Of a stretch of 64,000 bases of DNA, positions 35,590 to 47,384 are shown one piece after another. Origin of the DNA: Limonium bicolor (lineage: Eukaryota > Streptophyta > Magnoliopsida > Caryophyllales > Plumbaginaceae); contig CM041776.1 of assembly GCA_023374045.1 (NCBI GenBank), forward strand, positions 278,048,039-278,112,038, in the 5' to 3' direction. The position numbers and the translations under genes were made by a program. The notes under the pieces were generated by a model. It was not told where the DNA came from, ran no database searches, and saw only the letters and a list, made by a program, of their open reading frames with translations. Numbering within the stretch: the stretch's first letter is position 1; each line of letters opens with the position of its first letter.

Positions 35590-38500
35590 TACCATATGTT
35601 ATTATTATTAAACTTTGGTTTAATTAGTCTGGGCAACTGATGCGTTTAGCTTCGCTACGGTATACTATATAATGTGCTCTGGTCAACAGGGTCTTAACCA
35701 TACCAATGGTTTAGTCTTTGCACCAAGAGTTCCTATATGAGTTTATTTAACTCATATTTAATTCGATTCTAGCCTAATCGGCTTCAAGGCATTAATAGTC
35801 ATTGTATTAAACTCACTAGGTACTTTAATCTCCTAGCTAGGGCCCACTAGCTTCTGTTGCGCGACCCTGATAACTTGGGTTATTCACCCTTCTTGTTATC
35901 CTTAATGTGCTATACATCACCTTCTTATCCGTCTATTATGGGAATAAGGTTTACTAAACAACTGCGGTATTCTTTTACCGTGTTTGAACTCAACGAGTTT
36001 AAGATTTATAACCAGCTCTCTGGTAATCTACTGCACATGCTATTTATGCTTCCACGATTATTCATTAAGCCTCCGACTTATTGTCGGGCGAGGTTAAGTC
36101 ACTACTTAGTTGTAGTACTTCCTCTATTGTCAATAGCTTCTGAATTATACCAGTCTCCTGGTTCAGTACAAGTGTTCTTTACTTGTATGACCTTGCATTT
36201 CTATGCGTCGGTCCTAGTGACTTTGATATGTCTCCTTTCACTTTTATTCCAATGGAATTCACATCCTGTGATTGTTAGTGTGTTCACACTCTTCGTGCTT
36301 CTTTGGCCTTAGGCCGCACGGTTTGTTGCTAACTGGCTTATGCCCTGTTTGTTGGTGAAATGAAGGGTTTACTACGGTTTACATTCTTCATATCCCTAGC
36401 CATCCCATTAGATCGTTAGCTGCACAAGTGCAATACCAAAACACTCAGTCATACAGAGTGCAGAGGCGTAAACGCTTGACAGTAAGTCACTTATGTGATA
36501 GGAAGGAATATTTATGCCTGTCATCTCATTCTTATACTTCGTGTCATTGACCAACTACTACCTCATAGCGGTCGCTTGTTTGCGCACCGTAGTCTTACTT
36601 GCCATGCAATATCATTCTTACGGTCTTTGTTACTATGGTAGCTTCTCTTTACTCATTGCCATTGTCGTTGGCACCATTTCCTTACGGTGTGAATACACTG
36701 AGGGTTTCCAATGTTCGTGTGTATGACGGTTGTCGTAGCATACCGCAATGTTATTATCTTCCCGTGTGGAGATGTTTTATTGCAATATAAGTTCATGTGT
36801 GGTTAGCTTACCTCTTACCATCACATTATTTCCATCATTTGGTGATGTTACCATTTACCAATTAATTGAGTTGACCTTGGTAAAGGGATAAAGTATTTAT
36901 TTAGGTTACAAGCTCTCTTGAGCGCTGGTCATTCATGGTGTGCAATGTGCATTCCCGTTGATTGTTTTGACAATTATTGTCTTTCCGTGCTGAGCATTGG
37001 GTGTAGGCTCTAGCTGTGTAGTTCTACTTGTATGTACATCACCGGGACATCCCAACAAACTTCAAGGGTTTTCTGGTCCCGTTCTCCATTGAGATATTCT
37101 ATCACTGATAATTGAAAGTTCTTGTTGAGGGGTTTGTCTCCACTCATAGGTCTTATGACAAGGTTTGCTATGTTGGTGTTTACACAATGGTCCACCACAT
37201 GTTTGGGTGCATATGGAGTATGCTTACTCCTTTAGTCATAATGGTTTGGAATCTCATTTTCTTATTCCATCGCCCCTTGGCAATATCTATATGCGTAGGC
37301 TTTTCTGTTATAATAGATGGAAGCTTTCCCAGGGTCCACATCTTCGCCACATTGGTGGTCTTAGGCTAACGAGGGGTACCTTCCCTTGGGTTTCTCGTAG
37401 TGTCCAAGTGTGGACTAGGCCAATGTTGGCATTATCATGATTCTTATGCCTCTGTGTACAATTGCTACAGAAGGCATGAGGGGTAATTAAACTCCGTCCA
37501 CTGTATACTAGACTGGTGCTCTAGTGACAGTGACACTGAGGTGGCCATTACTCCAAGCCACTCAGGATGTTGGGTTTGAATGAGGGTCCAGTTGTTGATT
37601 TCTTGTCGTATGAGGCAATATCTCTTGCAAGTCTTGTTATCAAATGGTGTGGGTTTGCAACCGTTTAAGTTACATAACGTAGTCGGTTTATGGCTTTAAG
37701 CCGAATTACTGCGAGCTATGCTCTTTGCAAGCCGCTTATACATGTTTCCACTCCATGTATACCGTCATAGGTTGGAGATATTATTGGGCTCCATGGTAAG
37801 TCGTGGCATCACGCTTCCGTTCATAGGAGACTCTTAGGAAATCCGGTGCTGATCAGTGCCTTTTGTAGACTAGGGTATTTCCTGTCAAGTGAAATTCCTT
37901 CGTGTGTCTTAACCGAGTGTTCGTTCCAGCTCTTGTATTCTTATCTTGACGCTTTGTTTGGCTGTTGTTAATCCAGTCACCCTCAAGAATTGCTCCTGGG
38001 TGTTGTTAAATGGTGCCGTTACATCAGGCTAACGTTTATGATATGTTGTCCACTGTATCGTCTTGTGGTATTGTACTTGAGTTGTCCCTTTTGGGTTATG
38101 ACGTCTCCCGTCCTTGGGTAGACTGTTTACGCTTGCTCCTAGTGCTTGAGTCTAGGTTTATATATCCTCCCCGATGATGGATTATATTTAGTGGTAATTT
38201 AGTGACCGCTTTGGGGAACCCTGTCCCGTTTGTTGAGCATTGTGGTGTTCACGTTATAGGCGATTGCCTTGCTGTGTTTAGGCTGGGTATACTTTCCAGC
38301 TGTCATGTATTTTCTGGATGTCCTGAGACATATCCCATGTCTATACTTACTAGCATGTGCTCTTTGCACTTTCTAGTTCTTATTCCTCATCTTCATATGG
38401 GTTCTCTGAGCTCCTTGATACATGATCGTCTGAGTTGTCCAGCTGTTTCTGATTTGAACTCACTCATGGTCCGTAGAACGGAGCTGACTACTTCCCGTGT

Positions 38501-39136
38501 GTCGCACACTACATGTATACATACGTGGGGTACCATATTGATACGTTACCACTTACCCAACTATATGTCAGGCCCGCAAGCTCCTTCGGAGTGCGGTTGT
38601 CCCACATCCCGTAACGGGTACACTCGTAGTGTTCGTCACACGCCTAGGTGAAGTATTCTGTTGCCAGCTCCTCTTGTATCATTCTATGATACTCACCGTA
38701 ATTATGTTGGTTCGGTTTTAAAATCCAAGGTTTAAAAGAAGGTTTGTGGTTTTGAAAGAAAACTTGGTTTGAGAGTTATGGTTCGGTGTTAAAAGAAGTT
38801 CTTCATGGCATAGCCATGTTCAAAATCTTGACCAAGTCCAGCTTCTCGCTGACTGGTATGTTCTAAATACAGTGGTCGGGCCGTTAAGCCTTTCCAAGGT
38901 TCCATTCCTTTTGTTTCAGGAATTTGTGATCCCATAGTTGCTTCATTGTAGTCACGGTGCATTACTATGTACCTGTGGTGTGTTAGAGTTTCTTTACGTA
39001 TCTCTATCCTTACTGCACTTGTCGTGGCAAGTGCGTGGTACTGGTGGTTTTTGGGTAATCCTATACCAATCTTGGTAGGGTTTCTGCTTGCGTTTGGTAG
39101 TCTTGTCGACTCTTCCCTTGATCTTATTGATCTATG
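35590..39136 (-). other. Gypsy-3 internal region, decayed, partly shared with Gypsy-1
   Basis: No domain is recognisable. Blocks 36385-36475 and 38460-38666 align with Gypsy-1 8886-8975 and 8288-8500. The hairpin GCACTTG-TCGTGG-CAAGTGC (39015-39034) recurs in Gypsy-1. Open frames on the plus strand (35857-36312 and 38202-38651) run antisense to the element and are judged incidental. The minus frame 38789-39157 (122 aa) is basic but unrecognised. Confidence 0.55.
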
Positions 39137-39144
39137 GTTGGGAT

Positions 39145-39990
39145 TAATGGTGGCCATCGGGTCCGGTTCTACCCGGAACCGGCGGTTCTACCGGAACCGA
39201 TTGGAACCGGAACCGGCCGGGAAACGGTGGGAACCGGAACCGGAAACCGAACCGCCTCAGCCGGTTCCGAATACGAATACATGTTTTGAGATTCGGGCCC
39301 GAACCGGGCCCAGAACCGGAACCGCCTGGAACCGCCTGGAACCGTTGTCGGATTCGGAACGGACGGGATTCGGAACCGGGAACCAAAACGGTGGAACCGG
39401 AACAGGAACCGCCACGGAACCGGGTGAAGTTACCGTTGGAATCGGGCCAAAACAATGTCGTTTGGGTCTCGGGCGTGCGCTCCTCTGAAGAAAATAGTTG
39501 TACTCTTTTTTCTTATTAGGGTTTTCCCAATGGGTTTTTACCTAATAAGGTTTTAATGAGGCAGTGAATCATATAATAAAATTCTCTTTGTTTCTTATTT
39601 TTTGTAAATTCAATAAAAATTCCTAATTCTTTGTTTCTTACATATTTAAGATTATAAACTTGAAGAATAACCTATCTAGGAGTAAAGTGGATGAAAAGAG
39701 CAACGTGTGCGCTCAAACGGATCTCAAATCGGAGCTAAACGAAGCAACTGGAGCCTATCGAATCTTTCCGGAACCGCTCCGGAACCGGTCGGAACCGATT
39801 AGAACCGGAATCGGAACCGGAACCGGCCGGAACCGGTTTTTTGACCGAATCCGAAGCGAATCCAGATTTCAGAACCGGAACCGGGACCGGAACCGCCCAG
39901 ACCGGTCCGAATACGAATACACATTTTCTGGAACCGGAACCGGTGGAACCGGAACCGGAACCCGGTGGAACCGGCCCGTGGCCACCATTA
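39145..39990. mobile_element. hAT-type non-autonomous DNA transposon (846 bp)
   Basis: Ends are inverted: TAATGGTGGCCATCGGGTCC and the complement of its right end TAATGGTGGCCACGGGCCGG. The 8-bp TSD GTTGGGAT is exact at 39137-39144 and 39991-39998. An 8-bp duplication with a TARNGGTGGC-like terminus fits hAT. Both arms (39160-39440 and 39770-39980) are dense in CGGAACCGG. The centre holds foreign pieces: a TR4-LTR-like stretch (about 39666-39750) and an inverted copia-3'-end-like block (about 39510-39560). No transposase. Confidence 0.9.
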
Positions 39991-39998
39991 GTTGGGAT

Positions 39999-40822
39999 AC
40001 TCGATCCCTTAGGTAGCTTCTTAGTGGTCTAGACATGGCTGTCATAGATCTGGGTACTTCTCAATCCTTGGAGATCCCCACTCTATTTGGTTTAGTGTCG
40101 TTCCTTGTGGCTCGTTCCCACCCATCTGTGGTGGTTACTGAGCTTCCTTGCTTAGGCACTACTCTTGTAGTCCTATTGGATTATATCTCATGGTTGTTCT
40201 TGTATTTGTCTGAGCTATATTGGCCAGGTATTGCAACCTTAATGGCGTCGTAGTTTTGGAGTTATCCGCTTCCGACTATGTCCTTAGTCAGCTAGCATAC
40301 CGTTGGTGGTATTATTCAAGTACTACTACCCCGTAGACTTGTGTCTCGGGTTCCGTTATTGCTCCTTTTTCATTCCGTTGCACGGTTAGTGCTTCTGTCT
40401 TGCTGTTGGTTGACTAGCTAGGTTTCGCGACTGCTAAGCACGTCGCCCCATGCTGTTGTAAGTTGCAGCCTCCTCGTGGTTGGAGTGCTCGTTCAACCGA
40501 TGTTGAGTGCGGGTATCGTTGTTTATCCGGATGTATCTCCGGGTCTTCCACTCCTTGGAATTTACCATATATCGGTTCTTGTTACTGTGTGGTTGCTTCA
40601 CAACTGCCAGATCGGGTTTCCCCGAGTATGAGAGGACTTTCCTTCTCTCTGGCGTCCTTTCCCAAGTTATACAGTGGGGTTTGCGGCGGGCGGGACTGGT
40701 ATTGTAGGTATCCGGTACTCACCGGTAGTTCCTAACCAGCATATCTCTAATGCTAACACTCAGCCCTTAGCCCCAAGCTTCTAATTCCTAACTCGGTATT
40801 CCTAACCTCGGTATTTCCAGTC
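39999..40822 (-). other. Gypsy-3 leader region after the primer site
   Basis: The position where Gypsy-1 keeps gag. Read leftwards I find no Gag domain, zinc knuckle or long open frame. The plus-strand frames at 40035-40253 and 40463-40735 are antisense and unremarkable. Confidence 0.6.
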
Positions 40823-40850
40823 ATCAGAGCGATACTTCGCTCTGATACCA
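40823..40850 (-). promoter_or_regulatory. Primer-binding site inside a 10-bp hairpin, Gypsy-3
   Basis: Minus strand TGGTATCAGAGC (40839-40850) overlaps the stem ATCAGAGCGA, loop AGTA, TCGCTCTGAT (40823-40846). Compared with Gypsy-1 the innermost pair changes from G:C to A:T; the loop is unchanged. Confidence 0.87.
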
Positions 40851-41334
40851 CTTTTGTAACACCCCTACCATTAATGCTGTGCTTACGTCCAATCTCCTTA
40901 CACATCAGGTACACGCAGCGGATACATACTTACATAATGAGGTGTGATACAATGCCGTTAGTCACCCACGTGACTAACAAGGCTACTGCTACTACATACG
41001 GCATCGGTCTGATGGACCGGACTCCCGAGTATTACATATCTATAATACATACTCCATTCATCAATTGAAACAAACAGTGCTCCATTCAATACTTACTCCT
41101 CATAATTCATACAATATGATATACTTAACCGAGTCTACTAGGATCCTTATACAATTATAATATCCCTTCCAAGTTCATACATACTCACTAAGAGTCTACA
41201 TCTACCCATTCCTCACCACTACTTACTTTTCTAAGTACAGGGTGTGCCGCCGGTCTATTACCTTGACCACATCCGCTTCGGGTACCTGCACACTAAAAAC
41301 GTTCCCCTAGGGGGTCAGCTTCGTTGCGCATGAT

Positions 41335-42817
41335 TGATGAGGTCTAAATGAGCATGTTTTAGGGGAGTATTTCATATGTTTAATCAACACTTTTCATGCT
41401 ATTTTTCCACTCTAGCTTGTTTTCCTCTAGTTTTATGTTTCATTGGTGTCTTACACATTTATTGTTTAAACAGGAGGAATAACCAAGATAGGAGTAAAGT
41501 AGATGAAGAGACAAACAACGTGGGCGCAAACGGATTCAAATCGGAGCTAGAACGAAGAAGATAGAGATACAACATTTAGAAAGTAAGAGCACTGCCTATA
41601 GAAGTTACAACCACACGACCGACCCCGACCGACCCATGGGTGGGGGTCGGTCGGACTTAAAAACGCGTTTTCGGCCCCGAAATTGCTTCGGGACTCGACC
41701 GACCCACGGGACCGACCCAGGGTGGGTCGGTCGGTCGCAAAAAAATGCCCAGATTTGAGATTTTAAACGCAAAAAAGAGAGAAGAGGGAGGAGAGTCGCA
41801 ACCCAGACGAAAAACGACGCAAAAGGAAGAAAAAGAAGGGGAAAAGAGGAAGAAGAAGAAGAGAAGAAGGAGGAGGAGAGAGACCCACCTCCATTGAAGC
41901 TCCCAAGCTCCATTAATGGCCATTTCTTACTCTCTCTCCCTTCTTTACTCTCTAATGGTTGTTTAGACTCCTTGTAGCTTGGGATTTGGGGATTTTGCCC
42001 CAAAATCCCTAAACTCCATTGTTGATTCTTGAACTCGTTTATGATTTTATTTCAGTTCTTGTGCTGAATACGATAATAATGTGTATTTGTGGCTCTTGAA
42101 CTTGTCACCCAGGATTTGGGGATCTGTTGAGGGTTTTGCCCAATTTGTTATCTTTGTGTGAAATTGGTTGGTTTGCCTTGAATTTGTTGAAATGAGATTC
42201 TGAGATAGATTCTAGGTTGTTGATTAATTAGCACTATGTGTTAAACTGGTTGGTTTGGCCTACCGATTAGTTGAGCATTATTGTGGATTTCTGTCAACAT
42301 GTGATTCTGAGATAGAAATCTAGACCGTGAGGACTGAATCAATGCATTCTAATATCGAGGATTTCGAGATTAGACTACACTGCAACTTAGGGGAATTTAT
42401 GCTTAATGCCATCAATTGACTAGGGACTTGGAAGATCCACCAGGTTCCATTCCGTTGGTTAGGATTAGTAGACCTTGATTAGGCTATTAGTCAGTTTAGC
42501 GTTCCCGTTGTTTAGCCATGAGTTCGAGGTTCGACAATTGGTAGTAAGGGGAGGACGGGTGCAAATAACCATCCCGAGCTACACCTATCCTAGATAGTTA
42601 GTCTAGTTTTACTGCTTTCCTTTATTTTCCATCTATCAACTAAAATCCAAAAACCCAGTTTACATGTATGCACCTTTGTATATATTTCTGCACAGTTACT
42701 AAATTGATAATTAGCTAGATAGTTGCGAAGTCCCTGTGGATACGACCTTGTTGTACTACAATGATTGGGTTCACTGCCCATAGTTAGCAAGATAGTTTCA
42801 ACACTATTTTGCCAACA
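41335..42817 (+). repeat. LTR-A of TR4
   Basis: TGATGAGGTCTAAATGAGC...TTTTGCCAACA, 1483 bp. Hairpins near 41620-41735 are built from CCGACCGACCC / GGGTCGGTCGG, with CCCCGAA-ATTG-CTTCGGG between. The antisense open frame at 41605-42003 is low-complexity and also varies between the three LTRs, so it is not called. Confidence 0.92.
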
Positions 42818-42846
42818 AGTTTTTGGCGCCGTTGCCGGGGACTTGT
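42815..42846 (+). promoter_or_regulatory. Asp-type primer-binding site of TR4 internal-1, enclosed by a short stem
   Basis: TGGCGCCGTTGCCGGGGA (42824-42841) complements the 3' end of plant tRNA-Asp. ACAAGT (42815-42820) at the LTR edge pairs with ACTTGT (42841-42846), placing the site in the loop. The second copy (primer site 47263-47280) has lost this pairing (ACTTCGGT). Confidence 0.8.
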
Positions 42847-42945
42847 CCAACTATCTGTTTAGTTTCTGTGGCATTTTTCATCATTTCTTTATTTCCCCCG
42901 TTTGTGTATAAATTTGTGTTACTTTTTTTTAGGAACCTATCTCTG

Positions 42946-44302
42946 ATGGATGGTCTTGATGATCAAGCAGAAGATTGTTACGGCTACACCTCTGGAGCAA
43001 CCTACGACCAATACATTGATTGTCAAGGGTGTGGATCCTTTCATATGTGCCCTCCTTGTGAGGATCTAATCTCAAGATCGGAGACTCTCATGGATAACCG
43101 GTTCTTATCTGTCATCCAAACCCACTGAACAAGACATCAGTCGATGGATCAGGTGCCAAGAGAGTGGAGGAGACCAGAAGAGTGCTTATTGTTCTGAGAT
43201 CACGGCAAGGGTAGATTCACCCACTCTGGAGGATCTTAGTGCTAGAAAGAACACCATCGACAGAACCAGCTCATTAACACTAGCTCTAGCTCGAAGGGAG
43301 CAACAACCAGAGAGTGAAATGGTCCATGAAGTGGAGCATCAGACTAAGGAAAAAGACCTCGACATGAACCAACTGAAGCTCTATTCCAAATTAGTAGAGA
43401 TGAACGCGATGATGGAAGGTCTACTAAACCTTGCATCGCAGCAACCGGAGAGCGAAATGGTTCATAAAGTGGATCACCTTACTGAGGACTTGAGTTGCTC
43501 TCTATCACCTCCCCCGTTCGAACCTGAGAAAACGTCATCTTCACCATCTGCCTGAGTTCGAAGACAAGCCATCAGAGGACCGCTTCCACCTTGACTTCAT
43601 GGAGTCTCCTCCCTCTGAAGTCAACTACCGTTATTTCCCCTCCTTCTCTGTGCTCCACCCAGAAGATGAGGATGGACACATCCTCAACCTTGAGGAGGAG
43701 GAGATGCCGCCTCCCTCCGAGCCATCAGAGGAGAGTGCTATAATCAACTTCAAGGTGCCACCTCCCTCTGAAGTTGATTTTCATCAAGGCTCTTCCCATG
43801 AGCCTCACCAAGAAGTTGAGGACATTTACATCCTCGAATTTGAGGAGGAGGAGGAGCCATCAAACTTTGATCTTCACTTGAAGGATCAAGGCCCCCACCC
43901 GTGCACTAATGAAGTTGGGTGGAAGCTCAACGTACACCCGCTAAGTGTGGAGGCCACCTTCCCATTTGATCCGGGACCAAAGATTGAAGACAAAGTCCGC
44001 TCCGGAGTTCTCCCTGCACCGCTCACTGAAGATAAGGATGTTTACATCCTTGAATTTGAAGAGGAGGCTCCACCACAGTTTGATCCTCGTACCAAGGATC
44101 ACCCACCTCAACACTTCCACCTGATGAACGATCGTGGAGTTTACACTTTCACATCCTAAGTGTTGAGGCCACATTTCCTTTTGATCGGGTCGTTCTTCAT
44201 TGCTAGATGATGCCCGCCCAACCCACCCGTTGAAGCCGACTTCAACGTTCATATTCGATCCTGGATGACTTCACGGTGGTATGGTCTAGCCAAAGACCTT
44301 AA
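42946..44302 (+). pseudogene. TR4 protein, copy 1 (acidic, Pro/Glu-rich; frameshifted)
   Basis: Function unknown; I recognise no domain. From the ATG at 42946 the N-terminus has a small cysteine cluster (CQGCGSFHMCPPCEDL), then broken frames with repeated SEMVHxVxHxTxD units (43319-43555). From 43599 a proline/glutamate-rich C-terminal half carries the recurring motif (I/V)YILEFEEE, PPPSEV and VEATFPFDPG. The frame is interrupted near 43128 and 43560 and again after 44159; copy 2 shows the natural end at FTVVWSSQRP (stop at 44300-44302 here). Expected intact length is roughly 450 residues. Possible roles are a divergent Gag-like or accessory protein, but this is speculation. Many breaks are one-base deletions. 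Confidence 0.6.
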
Positions 44303-45042
44303 AGAAGGGCCGCTTACCGGGAGGCAACCCGGATTTCATTTCGTATCTTGTCTTTTAAATTCTGTAGTAGTTTAGATTTTGCATTATTTTCCATAATGGG
44401 CTATTTTGGCATTCTTTGGACTTGCCCTTTTACGCCCAATTGGTGGCGTCTGTGTTGTGAATATTTTGGAAACAGGTCACCCCTCTGAAAAAGGGATGGA
44501 ATTAGGAACATTACAAAGGAACCTCTGGCGAAATTTTCCAAGAGGACCTTCATCTCCAACGATTGAAGGTAGCACCTCAACGACCCCTCCACTAGTAATT
44601 GTGCGGGCACCCTATCTTCCATCCGCATCTTATCGGGGCGTACTCGTTTCACCCTTCCTTTAATATTTGCCCACAACGACTCCACTATTTTTATTTCCTG
44701 TTTTTGTTTTCGTTCTCCTTTGGTTTGTTTTTGCTAACCCTTAACTCCAGTTGTAGTTTGGTTGCTTCTAGTGTTTATGCAGGTGCAACTTCAAGTCCAC
44801 ACCGCAACCAAGCTACGTTACTTGAGGCTGAAGCTCAAGTGTGAGGGAGTTCTACAAACTGATAGCAATAGCAATCTCAGGGGAGTACTAGTTCCTTTTA
44901 GTTTTCGTTCTCTCTTCTCTAATTTTGAATCTGCAAATTTGGGGATAGCTTCTGCGCTATACTGTTTGTTTGTGTCCCGTGTGATTTTCCTTTTGTCTGC
45001 TTCCCGCAAAGGTCTTCTGGAACCTTCCCGGTTTTGATTGGT
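44303..45042 (+). other. TR4 internal-1, sequence after the reading frame
   Basis: Starts with AAAGAAGGGCCGC and GGGAGGCAACCCGG, a block I remember from many Athila/Tat-like internal regions, and is otherwise non-coding. The short frames at 44406-44663 and 44762-45037 recur in copy 2 with shifts and are not supported as genes. Confidence 0.6.
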
Positions 45043-45082
45043 GAACAATGGGGACATTGTTCAATTTAAGTGTGGGGGAGTG
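45043..45082 (+). promoter_or_regulatory. Internal polypurine tract with hairpin, TR4 copy 1
   Basis: GAACAATG-GGGA-CATTGTTC (45043-45062), then TTTAAGTGTGGGGGAGTG (45065-45082). Repeated in copy 2 at 49458-49500. Confidence 0.75.
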
Positions 45083-45756
45083 ACCTTTTCGGTGAATTGT
45101 GTGCTTAAATGCTTAATACTTCATGCTTATCTTGCGATTGTCCAAAATAAAAAACTTGGATCCTTGTGTCGTGAGTTGTTCTCATTAAGAACAAATACTG
45201 TTATGAATTGTGGGATAAATGCTTAAATTTTTCATTTTGATTGCTTTTGAGGAGCATTTTACATGCGGTGTGGCCAAGTGATCTTGTATGGTTGGATTTT
45301 TATTGCTTTGGGGTTCCTTCTGTCTTCTTTCTTAGGGATTGCTAAGGGGTGCTTCTTTGTGAACAATCCATCAGGGACTTGTGAGACGCCATTGTTAACC
45401 CAATGAGAGTTGAGTGTTCTTAAATGCAAAGGCATGATGCCAAAATTTTATCCTCATCTCTTATGCAAAAGTGAAACAATTGCATAAATCTTTTTCCTTT
45501 TGTTTCTTCTCAATGCCCATTCTTGAGAGAAGTTGGACATGGTAAAAGCTCTCCAAGTCACCTAATCTTTAGAACTTTGAAGCACTTCGGATCATACCCC
45601 GAAACTCTAGTTTGTTTTGCCCTAAGCACACCCATGCCACACTAAGAGATGGTCACACTCCTCAAAGGTTTTAATCACTTTTTGCTTCTTCTTTTATCCT
45701 ACAATTCATGTTAGTGTTTGTTAGTCTTGAGCATTCCTTACTTGCATGGGTGCTTG
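45083..45756 (+). other. TR4 segment between internal and terminal polypurine tracts, copy 1
   Basis: About 670 nt, non-coding, near-identical in copy 2 (49500-50170). I see no further motif beyond simple T-rich stretches. Confidence 0.6.
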
Positions 45757-45795
45757 TTTTGCTTGAGGACAAGCAAAAAGGTAAGTGTGGGGGTG
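45757..45795 (+). promoter_or_regulatory. Terminal polypurine tract with hairpin, TR4 copy 1
   Basis: TTTTGCTTG-AGGA-CAAGCAAAA (45757-45778), then AGGTAAGTGTGGGGGTG up to the LTR-B start. The same arrangement ends internal-2 before 50219. Confidence 0.85.
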
Positions 45796-47256
45796 TGATG
45801 AGTGTCTAAATGAGCATGTTTTAGGGGAGTATTTCATATGTTTAATCAACACTTTTCATGCTCATTTCTCCACTCTAGCTTGTTTTCCTCTAGTTTTATG
45901 TTTCATTGGTGTCTTACACATTTATTGTTTAACAGGAGGAATAACCAAGATAGGAGTAAAGTAGATGAAGAGACAAACGCGTGGGCGCAAACGGATTCAA
46001 AATCGGAGCTAGAACGAAGAAGATACAACATTTTGAAGTTAGCCTGCCTATAGGACCGACCCACCGACCGACCCATGGGTGGGTCGGTCGGACTTAAAAA
46101 CGCGTTTTCGGCCCCGAAATTGCTTCGGGACTCGACCGACCCACGGGACCGACCCAGGGTGGGTCGGTCGGTCGCAAAAAAATGCCCAGATTTGAGATTT
46201 TAAACGCAGAAAAGAGAAAAGAGAGAGAAGAGGGAGAGTCGCAACCCAGACGAAAAACGACGCAAAAGGAAGAAAAAGAAGGGGAAAAGAGGAAGAAGAA
46301 GAAGAGAAGAAGGAGAGGAGGAAGACCCACCTCCATTGAAGCTCCCAAGCTCCATTAATGGCCATTTCTTACTCTCTCTCCTTCTTTACTCTCTAATGGT
46401 TGTTTAGACTCCTTGTAGCTTGGGATTTGGGGATTTTGCCCCAAAATCCCTAAACTCCATTGTTGATTCTTGAACTCGTTTATGATTTTATTTCAGTTCT
46501 TGTGCTGAATACTGATAATAATTGTGTATTTGTGGCTCTTGAACTTGTCACCCAGGATTTGGGGATCTGTTGAGGGTTTGCCCAATTTGTTATCTTTGTG
46601 TGAAATTGGTTGGTTTGCCTTGAATTTGTTGAAATGAGATTCTGAGATAGATTCTAGGTTGTTGATTAATTAGCACTATGTGTTAAACTGGTTGGTTTGG
46701 CCTACCGATTAGTTGAGCATTATTGTGGATTTCTGTCAACATGTGATTCTGAGATAGAAATCTAGACCGTGAGGACTGAATCAATGCATTCTAATATCGA
46801 GGATTTCGAGATTAGACTACACTGCAACTTAGGGGAATTTATGCTTAATGCCATCAATTGACTAGGGACTTGGAAGATCCACCAGGTTCCATTCCGTTGG
46901 TTAGGATTAGTAGACCTTGATTAGGCTATTAGTCAGTTTAGCGTTCCCGTTGTTTAGCCATGAGTTCGAGGTTCGACAATTGGTAGTAAGGGGAGGACGG
47001 GTGCAAATAACCATCCCGAGCTACACCTATCCTAGATAGTTAGTCTAGTTTTACTGCTTTCCTTTATTTTCCATCTATCAACTAAAATCCCAAAAACCCC
47101 AGTTTACATGTATGCACCTTTGTATATATTTGCACAGTTACTAAATTGATAATTAGCTAGATAGTACGAAGTCCCTGTGGATACGACCTTGTTGTACTAC
47201 AATGATTGGGTTCACTGCCCATAGTTAGCAGAGTAGTCTCAACTATTTTGCCAACA
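45796..47256 (+). repeat. LTR-B of TR4 (middle)
   Basis: TGATGAGTGTCTAAATGAGC...TTTTGCCAACA, 1461 bp, shared by both internal units. Hairpin zone near 46055-46175. Confidence 0.92.
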
Positions 47257-47384
47257 AGTTTTTGGCGCCGTTGCCGGGGACTTCGGTCCAAACTATCTGT
47301 TAGTTTATGTGCATATTTTTCATTTCTTTATTTCCCCCGTTTGTGTATAAATTTGTGTTTACTTTTTTTAGGAACCTATCTCTG

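Noticed and set aside
38202..38651. 149-aa plus-strand frame in the Gypsy-3 internal region (likewise 35857-36312)
   Set aside because: Antisense to the element, no domain, and the homologous Gypsy-1 region has no such frame.
39160..39980. Protein-coding gene with a CGGAACCGG-encoded repeat (frames at 38967-39488 and 39660-40016)
   Set aside because: The repeats are the subterminal arms of a hAT element with an exact 8-bp target duplication; frames are open on both strands because of the repeat.
41605..42003. 132-aa antisense frame in TR4 LTR-A, with relatives in LTR-B and LTR-C
   Set aside because: Low-complexity Ser/Phe run in LTR sequence; the frame shifts differently in each LTR and shows no domain.
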